Under the pieces are notes generated by a model, which saw nothing but the letters and a program-made list of their open reading frames with translations, was not told the origin of the DNA and did no database searches. Below, in pieces: positions 23,771 to 31,151 of a DNA stretch of 64,000 bases. Position 1 is the first letter of the stretch; each line of letters starts with the position of its first letter. Both the position numbers and the translations under genes were made by a program. The DNA comes from Candidatus Nitrosocosmicus franklandus (lineage in GTDB: Archaea; Thermoproteota; Nitrososphaeria; Nitrososphaerales; Nitrososphaeraceae): the NCBI RefSeq assembly GCF_900696045.1, contig NZ_LR216287.1:1-64000 (forward strand). Reading direction: 5' to 3'.

Positions 23771-24406
23771 ATGTCTAAATCGCAGAATATTCTGGTATTT
23801 GGAGCTCACCCTGATGACATTGAGATCGGCATGGGTGGAACTGTTACAAAACTGTCTAGACTGGGATATAACGTTAAACTGGTGATTGCAACGCTTCCTA
23901 ACTTTACCCAGAACGACAAAAAAGAAGAAAGAAGGATGGAAGCCATTAGATCTTCAAAGGTGATGGGTTGTCCTGAACCTGACTTTTTGGATCTTCCTCC
24001 TGAACAAATGACTCATAGCAGGAAACTCGTTGGGATTATGGATAAATATATACTGGATTATAGACCCGCGGCTGTATTTACGCAGTGGATAGGTGATTCT
24101 CATCAAGACCACCAAGCCTTGACCAGATCTGTAATATCTGGAAGTCGAGATACAACTGACCTCTACATGTACGAAACAACCATTCCTGGCGGGATCACCG
24201 AACAAGCGTTCAGACCACAGCTATTTGTTGATATAACCGACTATATAGAACCCAAAAAATCAGCTCTCGAATGCTTTGAATCTCAACAAGCTCGATGCGG
24301 TCCAATTTGGATAGATGCTATAGTTGGAAGAGCAGCATATAGGGGATATCAACTCAATTGTAAGTATGCAGAAGCTTTTGAGGTAATCAGAGTATCTAAA
24401 TGGTAA
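23771..24406 (+). CDS. PIG-L/LmbE-family deacetylase
   Basis: 211-aa zinc deacetylase of the family that includes GlcNAc-PI deacetylase, MshB and BshB, which remove acetate from N-acetylglucosaminyl compounds. Zinc and catalytic motifs are GAHPDDIEIGMGG near residue 11 and GDSHQDHQAL near residue 110. Full length for the family, ATG start. It is 19 bp downstream of the dehydrogenase-like gene and on its strand, and faces the ATP-grasp and BshC-like genes. In bacteria BshB (this family) acts just before BshC, which gives the neighbourhood significance. Confidence 0.9.
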   Translation: MSKSQNILVFGAHPDDIEIGMGGTVTKLSRLGYNVKLVIATLPNFTQNDKKEERRMEAIRSSKVMGCPEPDFLDLPPEQMTHSRKLVGIMDKYILDYRPAAVFTQWIGDSHQDHQALTRSVISGSRDTTDLYMYETTIPGGITEQAFRPQLFVDITDYIEPKKSALECFESQQARCGPIWIDAIVGRAAYRGYQLNCKYAEAFEVIRVSKW

Positions 24407-24429
24407 TGAAGTTATTACTTCATAACTCA

Positions 24430-25506
24430 TCAAAAATAATCAAAAATTTTTGATTCCATTTTTTTTATATTAGATTTCTTTGACTTTACAATTTCCATTT
24501 CTTTTTTATCAAGATAAGTTTCATTCCAGTATCTCATGCATACCAGATGTCTGTATTTATCAATCTTTATTTTCTCATTAAATAATACGTTTCTTACTAT
24601 GATATCGGGTTCGTTTATTCCGGCCACTGTTCTCATCGGACAAGTTGCTGAAAACCGGGGATTAATTTCTATAATCTTTACTTGATTGTCATCATTATCT
24701 ATTCTAGATTGTATGTTAATCGGTCCAAATGCTTTTAAAAAAGTCGCTATTTTGTTACAAACCTTTGTAACCTTTGGAAAAACGTCAATAAAAGCTTTGT
24801 ATGTTTGCCCATGTTTCAAGACCTTTCTCATAGTTATCGAAGACATTATTCCTTTACCATCCTTATCCATAGTAATTCCTGTTGTATACTCCTTTGAGTC
24901 GTTTTCCAAATATTTCTGAATCATTGGTTTCCACTTTGCATTTTCTATAGTACTAATAGCAAAATCTAACTCATTTCGGTTATTGACCACATGAAACAAT
25001 TTAGATCCAAAGCCCTCTCGTGGTTTTACTACCAAAGGGTACCTTTCTTGCTCCAAGAATGACTCCAAGTCACCGGGTAGACATGTGGGAATACCGTTTA
25101 AATTATTCTTGGACAAAAATTCATTTGTCAAATATTTGTCCCTGCACATATTGACAATGCCTTGTTGGTTTGAAATTACCTTGGCACCTGTCTTATTCTC
25201 AATTTCATCCTTATACTCTGAAAGGATTTGGAGTTCAATATCAGAGCCTATGAACAATATCTGAACTTTATTTTCAATACACACATCAATCATTCTTTTT
25301 AAATAATCTGGATCAGAGGGTTTTTTGATTATAGAAAACCTATCAACGCGGTAAAGTCCTGCAGATTCATAGGTTATATCTGTCCCGATTATTTTGTATA
25401 GGTGATCACTCTTTTTTTTATAAAGATTATGGTATTTTAGAGATTTGATGATACCTTGGGCTACAATGCCTCCGGTAGATGTAACTAGAGTATGGATATT
25501 TTTCAT
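24430..25506 (-). CDS. ATP-grasp carboxylate-amine ligase (A)
   Basis: 358 aa with an N-terminal preATP-grasp domain (NIHTLVTSTGGIVAQGIIKSL, then GTDITYESAGLY) and an ATP-grasp core. The ATP lysine is in YPLVVKPREGFGSKLF, and the metal-binding Glu/Asn are in VKIIEINPRFSATCPM. It is related to the carbamoyl-phosphate-synthase/PylC-like group that couples a carboxylate to an amine through an acyl phosphate. Substrates are unknown. ATG start; 25 bp after the BshC-like gene on the same strand. Confidence 0.88.
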   Translation of the reverse strand: MKNIHTLVTSTGGIVAQGIIKSLKYHNLYKKKSDHLYKIIGTDITYESAGLYRVDRFSIIKKPSDPDYLKRMIDVCIENKVQILFIGSDIELQILSEYKDEIENKTGAKVISNQQGIVNMCRDKYLTNEFLSKNNLNGIPTCLPGDLESFLEQERYPLVVKPREGFGSKLFHVVNNRNELDFAISTIENAKWKPMIQKYLENDSKEYTTGITMDKDGKGIMSSITMRKVLKHGQTYKAFIDVFPKVTKVCNKIATFLKAFGPINIQSRIDNDDNQVKIIEINPRFSATCPMRTVAGINEPDIIVRNVLFNEKIKIDKYRHLVCMRYWNETYLDKKEMEIVKSKKSNIKKMESKIFDYF

Positions 25507-25531
25507 TTAAATAAGATGCGACCAAAAAAAT

Positions 25532-27190
25532 CTAGTTTATATAAACAGGTTTGGTAAGGTCGTTATTTTTGACTAAATTTTCTGCCCATTCATTTTCTAT
25601 TTGCTTAAGCCCTATGTTAACAGCATAATCTATTATACATGATTTAAGTTTTAAAGCATTCCTTGATTTTTGAACATTTTTCTGAAGTTGCTTAATTTCT
25701 CTTTGTTCTTGTTTATATGTAAATAAATCTTTCAATAGTTCATTTAACTGTTCTTTATCGTTGTATATCATCGATCTCTTTCTTATTAATGGCTCTATTT
25801 TATTTTTCAGCTCATTATATTTTAAATCTATATCAATTACAAAATTTGAAATGTTAGTGATATTGTTTTCGCTTAGATAATTGGATGCCTCTTTTTGTGC
25901 AAATCCTGTGTATACGTCACTTCCCGCCCAAAGTATCATGGTAGGTAATTTTACTTTTAGGTCATCAAATACTTTCTTGCCTACTAGAGTATATCCAATA
26001 CTCCCCCCCGTTCCAGATATATACCCAGTAATGGACAATTCTCTTGAGAGTAATAGCAAGATCGGAATTGCCCTCGGGGAAACCAATGACAATTTGTCTT
26101 CTGGAATTGAAGCATTACCCTTTTTTCCTATAAAAAGGGATAAATTCTTTTTGCAAGACATGCATTTTCCTATCAGAGTTGCTCCGTGATTGTCGTCATA
26201 CCGAATCTTTGAAGATGCTTTGCTTCCACAGTTACAATGTATCCATAAAGAAGAATGTTTGTCTAAGTTGGGGCTTACTCCTGTAAATATTCCACGGGAT
26301 CTGAAAAACCCTTCTGATTTGTCTAATGATTCTATGTATGTATCGTTCTCTGAAAGTAAATAATTGTAACCTCTCTTAAATACATTTGACATATCTGACA
26401 AGTTAACAAAGAGTACATCGTAACCCCAAACAGAATTGACAATTTTTGACATAATTATTGAATTAAATTCAGAATAACTTTCAGCAACTGCAAATGATTC
26501 TTCAACAATATTCCAAAAGTCCTTGTATCTTGCATAAAGTGATTTTATTTCTTGCTTTGTCAGATTCTTGCTGTTTTTTATCCAACTATAAATTTGATCC
26601 TCCCAATCTTTAATTAAAGATCTGGTAGGAGGCTCTGTCTTGCTTGATACCTTCCATCTAGTTGTTTCATTTATCGGGTATCTTAAATCCAGTATACCGC
26701 TTGAACTCCTCACGTTAGGCAACTTGGCTATATGCATCCATTTGTCGCCCATAAAATCGTGATCAACAATTAAAAATAGAGGTACAACTTTGGGATTTGT
26801 CTTTCTAATGTGATTTGATAATACTTGTAAAAGAACAATTTTTTTAAATACTCCACTAAATGCAAATAGATTGGGTTGGTGAATCCCAACTACAATCTTG
26901 ATATCTTTTTCACCAAGTGTTTCGACTTGTTTTAATATCTTGTTATCTAAGGTACCGGCCTTTTTATGAAATTTTGTAACCACTCCTTTTAATTTTTCTC
27001 GATTAGAGTAAACAACTTCATCATTAACCGTCGAGGTTTGATTGTTAACGGCTTTAACGGCATCATCAAAAGTAACTGGGATAGATTCTATGAATTTAAT
27101 TATATCTGAATCCGAGGAATTCAGGTATTTTGAAAATATTGCGTTTAGTTTGCTATTGCCTTCAATCCTAGCGACCGTGTTACTTCCCAA
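25532..27190 (-). CDS. BshC-like protein with inserted zinc ribbon
   Basis: 552 aa. The region around residues 102-122 (VGIHQPNLFAFSGVFKK) and 137-150 (PLFLIVDHDFMGDKW) matches the BshC pattern GQQPGLFTGPLYT ... PVFWIAGEDHDF. BshC is the enzyme thought to add cysteine to glucosaminyl-malate in bacillithiol synthesis. A zinc ribbon, CNCG ... CMSCKKN, lies near residues 320-345, and the C-terminal part is a Lys/Glu-rich coiled-coil-like segment (EQREIKQLQKNVQKS), as in BshC. TTG start. It lies between the ATP-grasp A and PHP genes, 49 bp from the latter. Bacillithiol itself is not established in this group, so the product is an open question. Confidence 0.78.
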   Translation of the reverse strand: MGSNTVARIEGNSKLNAIFSKYLNSSDSDIIKFIESIPVTFDDAVKAVNNQTSTVNDEVVYSNREKLKGVVTKFHKKAGTLDNKILKQVETLGEKDIKIVVGIHQPNLFAFSGVFKKIVLLQVLSNHIRKTNPKVVPLFLIVDHDFMGDKWMHIAKLPNVRSSSGILDLRYPINETTRWKVSSKTEPPTRSLIKDWEDQIYSWIKNSKNLTKQEIKSLYARYKDFWNIVEESFAVAESYSEFNSIIMSKIVNSVWGYDVLFVNLSDMSNVFKRGYNYLLSENDTYIESLDKSEGFFRSRGIFTGVSPNLDKHSSLWIHCNCGSKASSKIRYDDNHGATLIGKCMSCKKNLSLFIGKKGNASIPEDKLSLVSPRAIPILLLLSRELSITGYISGTGGSIGYTLVGKKVFDDLKVKLPTMILWAGSDVYTGFAQKEASNYLSENNITNISNFVIDIDLKYNELKNKIEPLIRKRSMIYNDKEQLNELLKDLFTYKQEQREIKQLQKNVQKSRNALKLKSCIIDYAVNIGLKQIENEWAENLVKNNDLTKPVYIN

Positions 27191-27239
27191 ACCTTTTTAT
27201 CATTATTATCTATATAAGTTTCTTTTTAACTCTATCTTA

Positions 27240-27866
27240 TTACTCTTCTATAAGATTTATCAAATGATTTATTCTATTGAAATTGCCTATTTCCCCAAGC
27301 GAGTGGGCATCGCTTCCAAGGTGAAATTTAACACCTTGCCTTTTGAAAATCTCAAGGAATTTAACAGGGGGGCGAACATACTTTGAATTAAGTTCAACTA
27401 TCTTGTCATTTGCTTTAAAGAGTTCTCCTAATTTTTCAATTTCTTGATCATTCAAACTAAAACCGACCTCTGGCGCCAAATGCCCAATCACGTTTACAAA
27501 AGGATTCTTGGCCACTTCTATCAATGCTGAATACCATAAATCTTTAGGATATTTAGTATGAAAGCTTGCTATTATGAAATATTCACTGGCAAGGTATTCT
27601 TGTGGACAGTCGATTTCTCCATTCTGCAATATTTTCGCTTCAAAACCAGGAAGTATCTTTACACGACTACTTGGTATATGTGTATTCAATTCCTCAATAT
27701 ATCTTCCGGTCCATTCTGAAGACCTCCTTACATGCTCTGTTATTGCTATTTTTTTTAATTTTTTTTCCTCTGCTGTTCTAATAATATTGGGTACAGTTAG
27801 GTTAAGATCTGAATGGTCGTTATAACTGCAATGAATGTGCATATCTTGTTGCCTGTCAAGTATCAT
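27240..27866 (-). CDS. PHP-domain phosphoesterase
   Basis: 208 aa of the polymerase-and-histidinol-phosphatase fold. Metal motifs are DMHIHCSYNDHS, AITEHVRR, IIASFHTKYP, VIGHLAP and FHLGSDAHSLGE. Members are metal-dependent phosphoesterases, including HisK-type histidinol phosphatases. This one is shorter than HisK and sits at the head of a minus-strand unit with the BshC-like and ATP-grasp A genes, so a dephosphorylation step in that pathway is more likely than histidine synthesis. ATG start at 27866, divergent from ATP-grasp B with 76 bp between. Confidence 0.87.
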   Translation of the reverse strand: MILDRQQDMHIHCSYNDHSDLNLTVPNIIRTAEEKKLKKIAITEHVRRSSEWTGRYIEELNTHIPSSRVKILPGFEAKILQNGEIDCPQEYLASEYFIIASFHTKYPKDLWYSALIEVAKNPFVNVIGHLAPEVGFSLNDQEIEKLGELFKANDKIVELNSKYVRPPVKFLEIFKRQGVKFHLGSDAHSLGEIGNFNRINHLINLIEE

Positions 27867-27942
27867 GTTTATCTGAAAAAAGTATGGTTATATCTTTAAT
27901 AATTTTTCTACATTATCTATGTAAAAAATATTTATATCTTAA

Positions 27943-28974
27943 TTGGATACCATTATTAAAAACGGATGCCGATTGCATAGAGAAATTTCCACAGTATTGA
28001 TACCCGGTGCTTCCGCACCAGCTGGCATCAATACTATAAAATCCTTGAGATTATCAGGCTTTAAGGGTAAAATATTATCTACTGATTCTAATAGTTTGTC
28101 GGCAGGTTTTTACTTATCTGATTTCTATGAGGTTATTCCAGAGGCCGAGGCAGACAACTATCTGGAAGTGTTACTGAACATTATCGATAAATATTCCATC
28201 CAGGTGTTGATGCCATCATCTGGATATGATATATTTCCTTTTAGTGAACATAAATCCAAATTAAAAAAGCACGGTGTATTTCCAGTAGTCAGCGATAGGA
28301 AAATACTGGAGATTTGTAGGGACAAAATTAGCACTTTTAACAATTTAAAGACAGAATTCAGATTGCCCTTTACAACCCTTAACCCCGAAGAAGTAAGTGT
28401 GTACCCCGTTATCGCGAAACCACGGTACGGAAAGGGTAGTAGGGATATTGTTCAGGTTAATGATGAACAAGACTTGCGTTATGTTTCCTCAAAATTTTCC
28501 GATATGATTTACCAGGAATATCTACCCGGTGATGAATATACAATTGATGTCATGAGTGACTTGGAGGGTAATCCAATTGTATCTGTCCCTAGAATACGGG
28601 TGCAAACAAAGAGCGGCATATCTACCAAAGGCAAGATAGTATTGGACAAGTATTTAATCGAAGAATCGATGAAAATTGTAAGGAAACTTAGAATCATCGG
28701 ACCGTCTTGTATTCAAATGAAGAAAGACAAACTAGGTGAATTCAAACTGGTTGAAATTAACCCTAGGCTTGGGGGAGGCACTATATTTGCTACCTTGGCT
28801 GGAGCCAACTTCCCAAAGATGATAATTGACTTGATTGAAGGAAAAACTATTGTTCAACCAAAAATTTCTGAGATTACAGTATTAAGGTATTTTGAAGAAA
28901 TAGTATTGGATGAAAGGAACAAAATCAACTACATTGGAAAAGACCTTTTAACCAGTAATGCATGTCATGTGTAA
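27943..28974 (+). CDS. ATP-grasp ligase (B), CarB/PylC-like
   Basis: 343 aa. The N-terminal Rossmann-like half carries VLIPGASAPAGINTIKSL and LSTDSNSLSAGFY, and the ATP-grasp half carries PVIAKPRYGKGSRDI and KLVEINPRLGGGTIFATL (metal ligands Glu and Asn). The domain order is the same as in ATP-grasp A but sequence identity is low by eye, so they probably act on different substrates. TTG start at 27943, divergent from the PHP gene. No signal peptide, so it is cytoplasmic. Confidence 0.87.
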   Translation: MDTIIKNGCRLHREISTVLIPGASAPAGINTIKSLRLSGFKGKILSTDSNSLSAGFYLSDFYEVIPEAEADNYLEVLLNIIDKYSIQVLMPSSGYDIFPFSEHKSKLKKHGVFPVVSDRKILEICRDKISTFNNLKTEFRLPFTTLNPEEVSVYPVIAKPRYGKGSRDIVQVNDEQDLRYVSSKFSDMIYQEYLPGDEYTIDVMSDLEGNPIVSVPRIRVQTKSGISTKGKIVLDKYLIEESMKIVRKLRIIGPSCIQMKKDKLGEFKLVEINPRLGGGTIFATLAGANFPKMIIDLIEGKTIVQPKISEITVLRYFEEIVLDERNKINYIGKDLLTSNACHV

Positions 28975-29158
28975 ATTTGCTTAGCGGTTGGTTTGGGTCT
29001 TGATGAAGGTTATTGATATCTAGATAGTTACCACTAGCCTCAATCAGCTGACAGGGCCACATTCCAGTTAAATTCATCAAAATTATGCAAAAACCTACAG
29101 CCATGCCCATCCCTATTAATATTACATCTAAATTTTTTGAGGATGCTTGAGTAACCAA
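28925..29158 (-). CDS. Possible small single-span membrane protein
   Basis: 77 aa from TTG, with one hydrophobic stretch (VILIGMGMAVGFCIILMNL) after a short polar N-terminus. Its 3' end overlaps the ATP-grasp B gene by 50 bp on the other strand. It fills an otherwise empty gap of about 250 bp. Composition is plausible, but nothing confirms expression. Confidence 0.33.
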   Translation of the reverse strand: MVTQASSKNLDVILIGMGMAVGFCIILMNLTGMWPCQLIEASGNYLDINNLHQDPNQPLSKFTHDMHYWLKGLFQCS

Positions 29159-29228
29159 GATCTCATCACTTGTCCTTTATATAAGATTGTTTATTCTGCA
29201 TGTCAATATCTTTTTTTTTAACGTTGTC

Positions 29229-30704
29229 TTATCTCCATCCCGTCTTCTTAATTGTGATTGCTCCATAGATTAAAAGCCATGTGTACACATATGTAGATAA
29301 TAGCGTAAAGAACGGTCGATACAACCAATTCCTATCACCAGGATTACGAAGTCTAAAGTCCACCGCATAAATCATTCCTGTAAATAACACACCTGCAAAC
29401 CAAACTACTGGTGTAATATAGTCCCCCATTAGTGGCAGAAAGACTACGGTTGAGGCCACAATATATGGTCTGATAAATTTCATAGAAGTTTGTAGATAGT
29501 ATAAGAGCGCTACATAAAATGGCCTCTTCCAAAATATTCCTCCTGCTGCAAATAGACTTCTGATAAAACTTTTCCTCCACCGAATTTGTTGCTTTATAAG
29601 TGACTCTAATGTTGGAGGTACACCAATGTTCACTCTAATACTCTGTGAATACATTACTTTCCAATAGCCATTCACTACTTTTTTTCCATCAGACTCTGAT
29701 TCTGAATTTCCAGGATTTTCTGAAAACACACTTTCTGAAGCATATCCCTCACCATTCAAAACTGGAACTGCAGCTTGATTTTGATTTTTAGAACTGTAAG
29801 AGATCGCAGGTGGACGTGTTGACAATACGTGTGCAGTCATTCTTCTGTCTGTTGCAAACTTGAATTCCATTCCCAAGAATCTATCCCTTGCCCATTGAGG
29901 AATGAAATCTTGAATGGCATCTCTCCTGTAAAAGCTTAAAGAACCTGCACAGCAGGTGACGGAAGCATAAACACTTTCCATCCCTTTTTGAGCCCTGCAA
30001 GCACCATCAGCATAAACATCTTGTAATTTTTCAAGAAAATGATCTCTGAATCCACCTGTGTGGCGATTCTTTACCCTGCCATGTCCTGTCACTGCTCCTA
30101 ATTGTTTGTCCCAATAAAAGAGCTGAACAGCCTTCTCGGTGGCATCATGTGCCATATCGCAGTCACTATCCATAAAGGCATAAATTTCGCCTTTTGCTAT
30201 CTTGCTTGCTACTTCTATTGCTTTCTTTTTACCTACACTTTCCTTTAGATGCACAATTCTCAGATTCGCAGATGGATTTGCATTCTTAATATCATCTAAT
30301 ATTGCTCCCGTGTTATCGGTACTGCCATCGTTTATTACGATAATCTCTTTTTTCTTGTATGTTTGATCTATACAAGATTGAACACAACTAGTAATATCAT
30401 TCTCCTCGTTTTTTACAGGAACTACAATCGATACCAGAGGCAGTTCGTGTTCAGGAATTTTTTTGTTAAAGACCTTGAAATAGGGATCTTTATATCTAAA
30501 GTAGGAAATAAACAAGATATTAAACAAAACAAAGGAAGTGAGTATACTGTAGATACCTACCCCTAGGTCTATTACAAATATTGTAAGGTAAACTTTTGTA
30601 AATAAGATTGTTAATACGGCAGATAAAAGTAATGCCCTAACAAGCCACCTCTTATTGTCCAGTTCTCTCGTTTCAACAATCTTAGGTACACTACTTAATG
30701 ACAA
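29229..30704 (-). CDS. Processive-type family 2 glycosyltransferase, membrane
   Basis: 491 aa. Two N-terminal membrane segments (residues about 22-65) precede a cytoplasmic GT-A domain with SIVVPVKNEEND, IIVINDGSTDNTG, FMDSDCDM (DxD) and the Q-x-x-R-W acceptor-site motif QQIRWRKSF. Several C-terminal membrane segments follow. This is the architecture of hyaluronan, chitin and cellulose synthases and NodC, which polymerise and export polysaccharide. A polar insertion near residues 300-335 is unusual. TTG start at 30704. It ends the envelope cluster and is the best candidate for exopolysaccharide or S-layer glycan synthesis. Confidence 0.9.
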   Translation of the reverse strand: MSLSSVPKIVETRELDNKRWLVRALLLSAVLTILFTKVYLTIFVIDLGVGIYSILTSFVLFNILFISYFRYKDPYFKVFNKKIPEHELPLVSIVVPVKNEENDITSCVQSCIDQTYKKKEIIVINDGSTDNTGAILDDIKNANPSANLRIVHLKESVGKKKAIEVASKIAKGEIYAFMDSDCDMAHDATEKAVQLFYWDKQLGAVTGHGRVKNRHTGGFRDHFLEKLQDVYADGACRAQKGMESVYASVTCCAGSLSFYRRDAIQDFIPQWARDRFLGMEFKFATDRRMTAHVLSTRPPAISYSSKNQNQAAVPVLNGEGYASESVFSENPGNSESESDGKKVVNGYWKVMYSQSIRVNIGVPPTLESLIKQQIRWRKSFIRSLFAAGGIFWKRPFYVALLYYLQTSMKFIRPYIVASTVVFLPLMGDYITPVVWFAGVLFTGMIYAVDFRLRNPGDRNWLYRPFFTLLSTYVYTWLLIYGAITIKKTGWR

Positions 30705-30869
30705 ACGTTAAACCAACTCACTAATAATTAAATTCCAATAAAGCTGTTTATTACTTTTTTCCTCTTAGGTTACTTTACTTAGTTATTAGAATTTCTAATA
30801 GTAGAATATTATATAATAAAATTAAACAGGGAGATTTGTCTTATGACCAATTATTAAAAAGATTACCCG

Positions 30870-31079
30870 CTAATCCCATCTCATTCTTTCGGTTTCACGG
30901 TCTGACTTGGTAGATTTCTTCCAGTCTTTATAATGATTTCTGCATAAATAAATGCGTTTTTTAGAGCTGTCAAAGTCCAAATCAGGTGACATTTTTGCCT
31001 TTGTCAAGCTCATCGATCTATCAGCAGAATCTTCACATCCGTTTACACTACAGCTTACTCCTTTTTCCACTTTGCCCAT
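30870..31079 (-). CDS. Small zinc-finger protein
   Basis: 69 aa with CSVNGCEDSADR near the N-terminus and YLCRNHYKDWKK near residue 48. These give a C-x4-C ... C-x2-H set able to bind one zinc, followed by a basic charged tail. No family name is available. It lies 72 bp downstream of the MetH-core gene on the same strand; ATG start. Confidence 0.68.
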   Translation of the reverse strand: MGKVEKGVSCSVNGCEDSADRSMSLTKAKMSPDLDFDSSKKRIYLCRNHYKDWKKSTKSDRETERMRWD

Positions 31080-31151
31080 GAAAATGCAAAACTCGTTGCA
31101 GTATAATAAAGTTATTTTGGAATTTCAAAAAAATAAAGTAAACATTTTCAC

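Noticed and set aside
29229-29580. 75-codon minus-strand frame inside the glycosyltransferase gene
   Set aside because: Same strand, other frame of a strongly supported gene.
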